In this document: positions 36,935 through 44,830 of the stretch, one piece after another
Layout: each line of letters opens with the position of its first letter
Numbering within the stretch: position 1 is the stretch's first letter
Source: Alphaproteobacteria bacterium
GTDB taxonomy: Bacteria; Pseudomonadota; Alphaproteobacteria; Sphingomonadales; Kordiimonadaceae
NCBI GenBank assembly: GCA_006226495.1
Contig: SBGU01000056.1
Span: 62,001 to 126,000 of the forward strand
Length of the DNA stretch: 64,000 nucleotides
Reading direction: 5' to 3'
Made by a program: the position numbers and the translations under genes
The notes under the pieces: generated by a model
What the model was told of the DNA's origin: nothing
Seen by the model: only the letters and a program-made list of their open reading frames with translations
Database searches by the model: none

Positions 36935-37318
36935 TTAACCGTGGTACCTTACCGCCACCTGCCGACCCTCAGCCACCAGCCGCTGATAGAGCCGCGCGAC
37001 CAAGGCACAATGGCACTTGAAGGCCAGCATCGCCGGGATCGGCACCATGTCTGGCCCGTGTTTCCTGAAGTCGAAAGCGTTTTTGAACCGGATCAGGGTC
37101 ACACTGTCGCGCGCGGCAGCCGCCTTGAGGCCGCGTTCGGTGCGGGCCGCGATCTCGCGTTCGATGTCGGCCACCAGGCCGGCAACGCCCTCGGGGATGG
37201 GCTCGACGCCCTGCTCCCACATCTTCAGGGTCGCTTCCGGCACCAGGGTCAGCATCGCGATATCCTTCTCGCTGAGGCCAAGGCCTTCACGCAGGGTCCT
37301 GAACTGGGCGGGTAACAC
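36935..37318 (-). CDS. Aca2/YdiL-like HTH domain protein
   Basis: 127-residue protein. The N-terminal half is a Cro/XRE-like helix-turn-helix (FRTLREGLGLSEKDIAMLTLVPEATLKMWEQGVEPIP) and the C-terminal half matches the helical YdiL/Aca2-type region with a Tyr-Gln pair (LYQRLVAEGRQVAV). GTG start with AAGGAAAGG upstream. Related proteins regulate anti-CRISPR or small metabolic genes, but none is adjacent. It is divergent from the fourth binding-protein paralogue and could regulate it. Confidence 0.6.
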   Translation of the reverse strand: MLPAQFRTLREGLGLSEKDIAMLTLVPEATLKMWEQGVEPIPEGVAGLVADIEREIAARTERGLKAAAARDSVTLIRFKNAFDFRKHGPDMVPIPAMLAFKCHCALVARLYQRLVAEGRQVAVRYHG

Positions 37319-37443
37319 GTTGGTGCGGCCTTTCCTTGGGGCATGGCACCCGGGCGGGCACCGTTAAGCATGTCATAACCTTTTTTTTGCACACTCGAAA
37401 CCGGCTACTGTTATTGGGACACCGGTGCGGGGGTGCGCCGGTG

Positions 37444-38232
37444 ATGATTGTCGTTATGAAGTTGAAACGTCTTTTTCAGGCATTTGCGGCGTCGCTGCTC
37501 ATGAGCGGCAGCGTGCATGCGCACCATATGGAAGGCACGGTGCATATCTATGCCACCGGCTGGGGCCTGACCCTGAAGGACGACGGCACCGGTTTCTACA
37601 GCGACCTTGCGCGCTTCCTCCTGGGCGCAGAAATGTCCGAAAGCAATTATGTGGTCTATCCTTACCGCCGTGCCATGCGCGCGTTCCTGGCCGACAAGGA
37701 CGGCTGTGTTTACCCCAAAAGCATCGACAGCCTGTACCGCACCGGCGACTGGGAAGATGGCGACCATTTCCTGGAAAGCACGGCGCTGATCCGTTCGCCC
37801 ATCCGCATTTTCACGCCCGAAGGCGCCCCGGTTGTCGCGGCACACGAAGACCTTGCTGGCAAGCGCCTGGCGTTTGCCATGGGGTCGAAAATCCCGAAAT
37901 CGCTGAACGCCGATGCCGTGACCTTCGTGCCGGTGGCGGACGAGGTGGACAAGGCCAAGCTGCTGGGGACCGGTACGGTGGACGCCATCGTCGCCAACCT
38001 GCCCGATGCGGTTTTTGTGTTCCAGAGCCTGGGCCAGCCGCTGCCGCCCTATGACCCCTATTTTGAACCGGTGCCGGACCCTGTGGTCCGGATCGTCTGT
38101 TACGACACGCCGGAAAACCGCGCTTTCCTGCAGTCCTTCAATGCCCGCGTCGAAGCCCTGACAGGTTCGGGTGAGCTGGCCCGGTTCCTGGAAGCCAAGG
38201 GGCTGGATGCCGGCAACTATATCCCGCGCTGA
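37444..38232 (+). CDS. Periplasmic-binding-protein-like protein, paralogue 4
   Basis: 262-residue fourth member of the family at 20.8-23.6 kb, with a signal peptide to about SVHAHH. The signature is ATGWGLTLKDDGTGFYSDLAR (Gly replacing the Asp of the other three), then VYPYRRA, cysteines in DGCVYP and IVCYDT, and VADEVDKA. The Asp-to-Gly change falls in the most conserved motif and may alter the ligand. Start ATG 37444 is preferred for signal-peptide length, though 37456 is possible. It lies 14 kb from the tandem trio, so the family was dispersed as well as duplicated. Confidence 0.75.
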   Translation: MIVVMKLKRLFQAFAASLLMSGSVHAHHMEGTVHIYATGWGLTLKDDGTGFYSDLARFLLGAEMSESNYVVYPYRRAMRAFLADKDGCVYPKSIDSLYRTGDWEDGDHFLESTALIRSPIRIFTPEGAPVVAAHEDLAGKRLAFAMGSKIPKSLNADAVTFVPVADEVDKAKLLGTGTVDAIVANLPDAVFVFQSLGQPLPPYDPYFEPVPDPVVRIVCYDTPENRAFLQSFNARVEALTGSGELARFLEAKGLDAGNYIPR

Positions 38233-38240
38233 AGCCCGGC

Positions 38241-39188
38241 TTAGGCCGCGCGCGGGCGCACCAGCCGCGCGATCACGCGACCGTCGATCACCATCAGCCC
38301 AAGGCCGATCAGCGCAATGCCGGCCACATGGGCCACACCCAGCCGTTCGCCCAGGAAGGCGATGCCGAGGCTGGTGGCCACCACCGGGATCATCAGGGTG
38401 ACCAGCGAAGCATTGGTGGCACCCGCCTCGGCGATCAGCCGGAAATAGAGGAGATAGGCCAGCGCCGTCGACACCACGGCCAAGGATACAAGCGCCAGCC
38501 ACACGGAAACCGGCGGCACCGGCAGGGTCCAGGGCTGGTCATGCACCAGGGCGGCGGGCACCAGAATGAAGGCGGCCATGGTCAATTGCCCAAACGCGGT
38601 TTGCAGCGGCTTGAGGCCAAGGCCCACAACCCGGCGCCCGACCACCGCCGCCATGGCATAGGAAAGTGCGGCCCCCAGAATGGCCAGCTTGCCCATCAGG
38701 CCGCCCGACAGCCCGTTCTGCACGCTTTCGGGGCCGATGATCACAATCACCCCGAGGAAACCCAGCACCACACCGGACAGCCGGCGCAGGGTCAACCGTT
38801 CCTCGGCAATGAAAAAATGCGCAACAAACACGGTGAACAAGGGCGTGGTGGCATTCAGGATCGAGGCCAGGCTCGACGAAATCTGTGTCTGGCCCCAGGT
38901 GATCAGCGACATGGGGATGATATTGTTCAACAGTCCCATCAGCATGAGCACAAGCCAGATGGTGCCGGCCCGCCCGGTACCCACACCCGGCAAGGAAAGG
39001 CCACGCATGCGCAGGAACACCAGAAGCGCAAGGGCGGCCAGCCCGGCGCGCATGCCGACGATGGTCAGGGGCGGCAGCACATCGACCGCCAGCCCGACCG
39101 CAAAAAAGGACGCTCCCCACATCACGGACAGCAAACACAACATCAGCCACTGGCGCGCGGTCATGTGGCTTTGCTGAACGACGGGCAT
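38241..39188 (-). CDS. DMT/EamA family transporter
   Basis: 315-residue inner-membrane protein with ten predicted helices in two EamA repeats (first ending near FFIAEERLTLRRLSG, second near FLGERLGVAHVAG, both with the repeat's typical acidic-Arg pair). Probably an exporter of metabolites or amino acids. CCGGAG lies nine bases before ATG 39188; the longer reading upstream is Cys/Pro-rich and unlikely. It is convergent with paralogue 4, with eight bases between stops. Confidence 0.88.
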   Translation of the reverse strand: MPVVQQSHMTARQWLMLCLLSVMWGASFFAVGLAVDVLPPLTIVGMRAGLAALALLVFLRMRGLSLPGVGTGRAGTIWLVLMLMGLLNNIIPMSLITWGQTQISSSLASILNATTPLFTVFVAHFFIAEERLTLRRLSGVVLGFLGVIVIIGPESVQNGLSGGLMGKLAILGAALSYAMAAVVGRRVVGLGLKPLQTAFGQLTMAAFILVPAALVHDQPWTLPVPPVSVWLALVSLAVVSTALAYLLYFRLIAEAGATNASLVTLMIPVVATSLGIAFLGERLGVAHVAGIALIGLGLMVIDGRVIARLVRPRAA

Positions 39189-39317
39189 AAGGGGAAACTC
39201 CGGTAAGAGGCGACACAGGCCGGGATCAGGCGCGCAGCATACGCCGGCACACGATGCCATGCACGCCGTTTTCGGACATGGGGATTGGGCCGGCCGCACA
39301 AACGCAAACCGCCCGGT

Positions 39318-39896
39318 TCAGGCGTGGGTATCGTAGTCCAGGTCGGCCAGGATGTGGGTCACGGTGCCCATTTCGCCAAACGGCAGCAACAGGCCCTCGC
39401 CCCAGATGGGCATGCCGTTGCGGGTGACGAACTGGCCGGCGGTGCGCACGGGGCCACAGGCGCTGGTGGCGGCATCGAAGATGCGGCGGCTGCGGGCCAC
39501 GCGGTTCTGGTCGGGAAAATCCTCAAGGCAAAGGCCCTTCAGATTCTGGCCGAACAGGAGGGCCAGCCCGGTACCAAACATATGATAGCGATAGGTGAAA
39601 CCACCGCCGGGCATGCCTTCAAGCTGCACCATGAACAGGTTGGGCAGGTGGCGCGGCAGCGCCGTGGGATCAAACTGGGCCGGCACCGGCAGGCCGTCGC
39701 GCGCGGCATAAAGGCCGGCATAAAGGTCGAGCATTTCGCGCAGGTAACGGCTGTTCATGCCGGCACAGATATCCTGGAACCCGAACAGCAGGTTCAGGTC
39801 CGACGTCGCATCCGCGAGCGTGTCCAGCGTGCCGCCGGTGCGCGGCGCCGGCTGGCCCGTCTGTCCGCCTGAGGGGATATAGTCGCCGTTGGACAT
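39318..39896 (-). CDS. PAS_5-type single-domain protein
   Basis: 192-residue protein of the alphaproteobacterial PAS_5 group. Seen are QFDPTALPRHLPNLFMVQLEGMPGGGFTYRYHMFGTGLALLFGQNLKG and, later, QFVTRNGMPIWGEGLLLPFGE, the standard pattern. No output domain is fused. These proteins are probable small-molecule sensors or adaptors. Upstream lies a 520-base region with a strong hairpin. Confidence 0.82.
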   Translation of the reverse strand: MSNGDYIPSGGQTGQPAPRTGGTLDTLADATSDLNLLFGFQDICAGMNSRYLREMLDLYAGLYAARDGLPVPAQFDPTALPRHLPNLFMVQLEGMPGGGFTYRYHMFGTGLALLFGQNLKGLCLEDFPDQNRVARSRRIFDAATSACGPVRTAGQFVTRNGMPIWGEGLLLPFGEMGTVTHILADLDYDTHA

Positions 39897-40415
39897 GATA
39901 CCTCGCTGTGTTGCCGGACCTTGCCGGCTTGATGCTCTTGGCCCGCAACTTTAGCGGATGATGCTTTACCCTTGGTAAACATAAACGCGAACTTCGCCAA
40001 AAAGACAGGAAAATAAAAAGGGCGGAGGAAAATGTCCGGAAATTAAAGACCCGCGTACCAAGGGGGCGGGTACGCGGGTCATTGTCCGGAGCTTAGGGGG
40101 AGGAGGTGGGGGACACTCCGGATACTTCCTATATGGGGATGCCAATCGGCCGTTAAAGGGGTGAAAATGCATTCTGTCGCGGATCACGAACACTTTACCG
40201 CAAGGCGGAATCAGATGCCCGTCCGGGGTCTGGTTCCGACCGACCGGACCAAGCTGAAACACACGGCCTGCACCGTCCGTCATGCATTCATACTTCATAA
40301 ACCAAAGTACAATACAATCCCGACCCTGCAAGGCCGCGGGGGGTCCGGCTGCCTGTAAATGCGTTCCCGAATTTGTTTTGAGCCTGTCCATGTCTCATGC
40401 CCAAGGAGAACAAGC
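39897..40415. other. Long intergenic region with a 12-bp hairpin
   Basis: Holds the hairpin at 40048-40081, two direct repeats of TGTCCGGA near 40032 and 40081, and a minus-strand promoter-like stretch near 40290-40320. A minus-strand open frame runs through it, but its composition (Pro runs) argues against coding. It may encode a leader or small RNA for the PAS_5 gene. Confidence 0.45.
40048..40081 (-). terminator. Hairpin with T-rich flank on the minus strand
   Basis: GACCCGCGTACC and GGTACGCGGGTC form a perfect 12-bp stem with a loop of about 9 bases; on the minus strand it is followed by TTTAATTT. It could end a short minus-strand RNA about 150 bases before the PAS_5 start, or act as an attenuator. 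Confidence 0.5.
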
Positions 40416-41111
40416 ATGCATTCCCCCATTCGCCGTCTGGTCCTGACGGCCACCGCGCTTTCCTGCCTTGCTTTTGCCCCGACCACCGTCCTTGCCGATG
40501 ACAGCATGGATGCCTGGGCCACGAAGGTCGCGCAGGACTTTGCATCCCGGCAGCGGTACCCGCGTGCCGCCATCGAAAACAAGGAAGAAGGTGTCGTCAA
40601 GGTCGAGGTCAGTGTCGTGGCGGACGGCCATATCACCGGCTTCAGCATCACCGAAGGGTCGGGGCACGCCACGCTCGACAATGAGGTGCTGGCGCTTCTG
40701 AACCGGGTGAACCCGCTGCCGGCTTTGCCGTCAGGTCACGACAGCTACAATTTCTCGATCCCGCTGCGCTATAAACTCGCCGCCGGCACCGAAATGGCTG
40801 CCGATGTCGAAATGGCATCGGGCGAGGATATGTGGAAAACCTGGCAGAAGGCGGTTGGCCGCACCCTTGCCCGCAAACAGGCATACCCAACGGCCCTTTT
40901 GGGGTCGGGTGTCGAAGGCACGGTGAAGGTGGAACTGGTCATCGCCGCCGATGGCACCATCGTGGGCCAGAACCTCGCCCAGTCGTCCGGCAACGAGGCG
41001 CTGGACATGGAAGCCATGAATCTGATGCGCGAAATCAGCCTGCCGGCCCTGCCGGAACCGGACCACCCGATCACCATCGTGGTACCCTTGACCTACCGGG
41101 TCAAACAATAG
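40416..41111 (+). CDS. Exported protein with two TonB C-terminal-like domains
   Basis: 231-residue protein with a cleavable signal peptide (about residues 1-27, TTVLAD) and two tandem TonB-C-like domains (about 32-128 and 138-231). Both show the pattern YP.A......G.VKVE..V..DG.I followed by SG...LD. It has no proline-rich spacer, so it is not a classical energising TonB. It may bind a TonB box or outer-membrane partner, or be a lectin-like periplasmic adaptor. AAGGAG lies eight bases before ATG 40416. Confidence 0.8.
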   Translation: MHSPIRRLVLTATALSCLAFAPTTVLADDSMDAWATKVAQDFASRQRYPRAAIENKEEGVVKVEVSVVADGHITGFSITEGSGHATLDNEVLALLNRVNPLPALPSGHDSYNFSIPLRYKLAAGTEMAADVEMASGEDMWKTWQKAVGRTLARKQAYPTALLGSGVEGTVKVELVIAADGTIVGQNLAQSSGNEALDMEAMNLMREISLPALPEPDHPITIVVPLTYRVKQ

Positions 41112-41163
41112 GCCGGGTCACGACAAAAAGGGACGCAACGCCGTCCCGCAGACGAGGAAAGCC

Positions 41164-41198
41164 CCCCGCGCACACCATGGCGCGGGGATTGCTTTTTT
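41164..41198 (+). terminator. Intrinsic terminator after the TonB-C protein
   Basis: CCCCGCGC at 41164-41171 pairs with GCGCGGGG at 41180-41187 (8-base loop), followed by ATTGC and seven T. Confidence 0.85.
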
Positions 41199-41213
41199 TG
41201 ATGTATTCCCCCT

Positions 41214-41242
41214 CTTGACGGTGGGAAAACCATTCCTAAATC
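41214..41242 (+). promoter_or_regulatory. Promoter upstream of the Hsp20 gene
   Basis: CTTGAC at 41214-41219, a 17-base spacer and TAAATC at 41237-41242. CTTGAC-type -35 boxes are used by the alphaproteobacterial heat-shock factor RpoH, which would suit the gene; a housekeeping promoter is not excluded. Confidence 0.4.
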
Positions 41243-41316
41243 AGCGCTATCGGCGCCGGATACGGGCCGCAGACCGGACGTATTCGGCAACCATTGCTCA
41301 ATGGAGGATGATGACG

Positions 41317-41823
41317 ATGACCAGGTTTGATTTTACCCCGCTTTACCGTTCCACCATCGGCTTTGACCGCCTGGCCGGCCTGATGGAGGCCGCCCTTGCC
41401 GACAGCCCGCGCGACACGCACGCCCCGGCCTATGACATCATTCAGGCCGACGAAAACAGCTACCGTCTCAATCTCGCGGTTGCGGGTTATGGCTTTGACG
41501 ACCTGACGGTCGAACAGCAGGACCAGCGGCTGGTGATCACCGCCCGCGCGGCGGATGAGGCCGAAGGCAGGCAGTTCCTGCACCAGGGCATTGCGCGCCG
41601 GGGCTTCCGCCGCGAATTTGCGCTGGCCGAGCATGTGAAGGTGACAGGCGCCAACCTTGTGCATGGATTGCTGACCATCGACCTGGTGCGCGAACTGCCG
41701 GAGGAGAAAAAGCCCCGCAGCATCGAGATCCGCACCTCGGCCCCCGAAAGCCTGGGCGGTCGGCTGCTTGGCAAGGCCAGAAAGCTGTTGAGTGACGGCA
41801 CCGGCAACAGCAAGGCGGCATAA
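41317..41823 (+). CDS. Hsp20 family small heat-shock protein (IbpA-type)
   Basis: 168-residue ATP-independent holdase. The N-terminus FDFTPLYRSTIGFDRL is diagnostic of the IbpA/HspA class; the alpha-crystallin domain follows (AYDIIQADENSYRLNLAVAGY through LTIDLVRELPEEKKP), and the C-terminal I-x-I anchor is seen as IEI. ATG 41317 is chosen among several closely spaced ATGs since GGAGG lies nine bases upstream. It probably protects aggregating proteins during heat or oxidative stress. Confidence 0.92.
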   Translation: MTRFDFTPLYRSTIGFDRLAGLMEAALADSPRDTHAPAYDIIQADENSYRLNLAVAGYGFDDLTVEQQDQRLVITARAADEAEGRQFLHQGIARRGFRREFALAEHVKVTGANLVHGLLTIDLVRELPEEKKPRSIEIRTSAPESLGGRLLGKARKLLSDGTGNSKAA

Positions 41824-41873
41824 CTGCCTGAAACGGGCCCGGGGTCGGCACCGCGCCGACCCTGTGGTCCACG

Positions 41874-42299
41874 TCAGGCAGTAAAAATCTTGACGAGCCG
41901 GTCCTCAAGCTTGGCGGCGTCTATGGGCTTCAGCAAATAGCCGCGCACGCCAAGCCCCTTCGCATTATAGACATGTTCAGCCTCGCTGCTGCCGGTCAGC
42001 AATATAACAGGCGTGTTTGCGCGGCGGCGGTCATAGCGGAGATTCACCCCGGCCCGCAGCCTGCGAACAAAATCGAGGCCGTCCATCGGCTTCATATTGA
42101 TATCGCAAATAATGATATCGAAACCCTGGCGGTCAAGGATACGCAATGCGTCCGACCCGTCAGGGGCTTCCTCCACACGGCTGAACCCGAACCGGGTCAA
42201 CAGCTTGGTTACCATTTCCCGAATAATCGGCTGATCTTCAACCAGAAGGGCGGTCTTGCCCGCCAGCAAGGCGCGCGAATTGATGGCGTCGTCTGTCAT
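41874..42299 (-). CDS. Single-domain CheY-like response regulator
   Basis: 141-residue receiver-only protein. Acidic pocket in LLVEDQ, phospho-acceptor Asp66 in IIICDINMKPMDG, the switch Thr in LLTGSS and the Lys in LLKPID are all present. There is no output domain, so it acts by protein-protein contact, as a phosphorelay shuttle or in flagellar/stress control. Its cognate kinase is not adjacent. It lies 126 bases downstream of the acyl-CoA dehydrogenase pair on the same strand. Confidence 0.9.
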   Translation of the reverse strand: MTDDAINSRALLAGKTALLVEDQPIIREMVTKLLTRFGFSRVEEAPDGSDALRILDRQGFDIIICDINMKPMDGLDFVRRLRAGVNLRYDRRRANTPVILLTGSSEAEHVYNAKGLGVRGYLLKPIDAAKLEDRLVKIFTA

Positions 42300-42425
42300 G
42301 ATTGGCCGCAAATGCTCCCGAAAATACCGCCTAACCCTATGGTTTTCTCGGGATAGTAGGGAGGTTTGGCAGGTCAGGCAAGAGAAGACAGCCTGAATGA
42401 CCATCCGCTCCTGCCCGACGTGCCG

Positions 42426-43532
42426 TCAGGCCGCAGAAAGGGTCTGGAAGCGCTTCAGGTGATAGTCGGTATCGCCGAAATGATGGTCGATCATGATCAG
42501 GCGCTTGGCCATGTGCGCGACCGAAAATTCCCACGTCACACCGATGCCGCCATGCATCTGCACGGCTTCTTCGGCAGTCAGACGCCCGGTGCGGCCAATC
42601 AGCGACTTGGCGGCGCTGACCGTGCGGTCGCGTTCCGCTGCGTCTTTTTCCAGGTTGGTGGCCGCCAGCAGCACGATAGAACGTGCCTGTTCGATTTCCA
42701 GGCACACATCCACCAACCGGTGCTGCAGCGCCTGGAACTTGCCGATCGGCACACCAAACTGGGTGCGGGTGCGCAGATATTCAAGCGTTGCATCGCGCGC
42801 GGCTTCCATCACGCCCAGGCTTTCGGCGCACACGGCAAAGGTGCCGCGCGCCAGCGCCCGGCCCAGCGCCGCTTCGGCATCCGCGCCCGACATGAGCACA
42901 TCGTCAGCCGACACCTTGACACCGTCGAACGAAATCTCGGCCGCACGACCGCCATCATGGGTTTTGAAACCGCGTACCGACAGGCCGTCTGCCCCCTTGT
43001 CCACCAGCACGAGGGTCAGCCCGTCCGGGCCATTGGCGCTGACGATCAGGGTATCGGCTTCGGCACCGTTCAGCACGACGGATTTGGCGCCCGTCAGGCT
43101 GCCGCCATCAAACCTGGTGTCGATATTGCCGACATTATAGCGTTTGCCCGGTTCGCCATGCGCGAGCGCGAGCAGTTTGCCGCCCGCGACCACATCGTCC
43201 AGCATGCCGGGGCCACGGCCACCGACGGCTTCTTCCGCGAGCAAGCCGGCGCCCAGCACCGCTGTGGCGATATAGGGTTCAACCACAATGCCGCGGCCCA
43301 GTTCTTCCATCACCACCATGATATCAAGGCCGGTGCCGCCAAGGCCGCCGGCACTTTCCGGCAGCACGGCGGCCACAAGGCCCAGTTCACACAGTTCGGC
43401 CCAGATTTCCGGGCTGTAGCCGGTGTCCGACTTGATGATCTTGTCGCGGGTTTCGAACCCGTATTTTTCGCGCACAAAACGCGCCACCATGTCCTTGAGA
43501 AGGCTGTGGTCTTCCGAAAGATTGAAATCCAT
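42426..43532 (-). CDS. Acyl-CoA dehydrogenase family protein (second subunit)
   Basis: 368-residue flavoprotein of the acyl-CoA dehydrogenase fold. Seen are MDFNLSEDHSLLKDMVARFV at the N-terminus, GGLGGTGLDIMVVMEELGRGI and, near the C-terminus, AVQMHGGIGVTWEFSVAHMAKR. It is paired with the 402-residue gene upstream (12 bases apart). Such pairs form hetero-oligomeric dehydrogenases for branched, dicarboxylic or sterol side-chain CoA esters, in which one subunit supplies the catalytic base. It may be the partner subunit to the larger protein. Confidence 0.85.
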   Translation of the reverse strand: MDFNLSEDHSLLKDMVARFVREKYGFETRDKIIKSDTGYSPEIWAELCELGLVAAVLPESAGGLGGTGLDIMVVMEELGRGIVVEPYIATAVLGAGLLAEEAVGGRGPGMLDDVVAGGKLLALAHGEPGKRYNVGNIDTRFDGGSLTGAKSVVLNGAEADTLIVSANGPDGLTLVLVDKGADGLSVRGFKTHDGGRAAEISFDGVKVSADDVLMSGADAEAALGRALARGTFAVCAESLGVMEAARDATLEYLRTRTQFGVPIGKFQALQHRLVDVCLEIEQARSIVLLAATNLEKDAAERDRTVSAAKSLIGRTGRLTAEEAVQMHGGIGVTWEFSVAHMAKRLIMIDHHFGDTDYHLKRFQTLSAA

Positions 43533-43544
43533 GTCCCGTTCCCC

Positions 43545-44753
43545 TTAAAGCCCAAGCACCATCTTGGTGATGATGTTGCGCTGGATCTCGTTCGAACCGC
43601 CATAGATGGAAATCTTGCGGTAATTGAAATATTTGCCGGCAAACAGCGCGGCATGTTCGGGGCCGATCGGTGCCTCGTTCGAACCTTCCTCGTAGACCTC
43701 GGGCGTGTAGGCCAGGGCATAGGGGCCCACGGCGCGACGCAGAAGGTCGGTCAGTTCCTGGCGGATTTGCGTGCCCTTGATCTTGATCATCGAGCTTTCA
43801 ACACCCGGTGCGCCACCGGCCTGGGCCTTCGACACCACCCGCAGGTTGGTCAGTTCCATCGCCATCAGGTCGATTTCCACCTTGGCGATGCGTTCGGCAA
43901 AGGCGGGATCGTCCTTCAGCCTGGTACCGTCGCCCATGTCGGTCTCGGTGGCCAGTTCCTTCAGCTTCTTCAGAAGCTGTTTGGAAGCCGCAACACCGGC
44001 GATGCCCGTGCGTTCGTGGGTCAGCAGATATTTGGCATAGGTCCAGCCCTTGTTTTCTTCACCGACCAGATTCTCGACCGGAACCTTGACGTTGTCGAAG
44101 AAAACCTCGTTCACCTCGTGCCCGCCTTCGATGGTGATGATCGGGCGCATTTCGATGCCGGGGGTGTTGAGGTCAACCAGCAGGAAGCTGATGCTTTCCT
44201 GCGGCTTGCCCGCGCCCGTGCGCACCAGGCAGAAAATCCATTCGGCATACTGGCCCAGGGTGGTCCAGGTTTTCTGGCCATTGACGATATAATGGTCGCC
44301 ATCCCGCACGGCTTTGGTCTTCAGGGACGCAAGGTCCGACCCCGCACCGGGCTCGGAATAGCCCTGGCACCACCAGTCGGTGCCGTCCAGGATGCGCGGC
44401 AGGTAATGGGCCTTCTGTTCGGGGCTGCCGAATTTCAGCAGCACCGGGCCCAGCATATTGAGGCCAAAGGGCGGCAGCTCGGGCGCCCCGGCGGCCACAC
44501 ATTCTTCCTCGAAAATATGTTTCTGGATCGGGGTGAAGCCCGAACCGCCCCATTCGGGCGGCCAGGTATGCACGGCCCAGTTCTTTTCGTTCAAGGTGCG
44601 CTGCCAGTTGAGGATCTGCTCCTTCGACGGCATCTGGCCCGATTTCACCCGTGCTGACACATCGGCCGGCAGGCGCGCGGCGAGAAAGTCCCGCACCTCG
44701 GCGCGGAAGGCTTCGTCTTCTGCGGTATAGTCTAGCTGCATGGTCGTACTCAT
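43545..44753 (-). CDS. Acyl-CoA dehydrogenase family protein (large subunit)
   Basis: 402-residue acyl-CoA dehydrogenase, closest in style to the PimC/FadE-type large subunit. Seen are CQGYSEPGAGSDLASLKTKA (FAD/substrate loop), NGQKTWTTLGQYA, HERTGIAG and the C-terminal YGGSNEIQRNI. In the medium-chain enzyme the equivalent of the Gly-Gly pair carries the catalytic Glu (YEGT); its absence here matches the heterotetrameric class, where the base sits elsewhere. It catalyses alpha,beta-oxidation of an acyl-CoA with electrons passed to ETF. It is first in the operon. Confidence 0.88.
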   Translation of the reverse strand: MSTTMQLDYTAEDEAFRAEVRDFLAARLPADVSARVKSGQMPSKEQILNWQRTLNEKNWAVHTWPPEWGGSGFTPIQKHIFEEECVAAGAPELPPFGLNMLGPVLLKFGSPEQKAHYLPRILDGTDWWCQGYSEPGAGSDLASLKTKAVRDGDHYIVNGQKTWTTLGQYAEWIFCLVRTGAGKPQESISFLLVDLNTPGIEMRPIITIEGGHEVNEVFFDNVKVPVENLVGEENKGWTYAKYLLTHERTGIAGVAASKQLLKKLKELATETDMGDGTRLKDDPAFAERIAKVEIDLMAMELTNLRVVSKAQAGGAPGVESSMIKIKGTQIRQELTDLLRRAVGPYALAYTPEVYEEGSNEAPIGPEHAALFAGKYFNYRKISIYGGSNEIQRNIITKMVLGL

Positions 44754-44830
44754 CCCTGCGGTTGGTCGGTTTCACCCATCAGGTAGGCCGACCACGCAAG
44801 GCTTCAAGCACGAATTTGGGCAAGGTCGGA

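Noticed and set aside
42366-44657. 763-codon plus-strand open frame opposite the two acyl-CoA dehydrogenases
   Set aside because: Product of high-GC codon bias on the opposite strand; its His/Gly/Gln-rich translation shows no domain, and it crosses both genuine genes.
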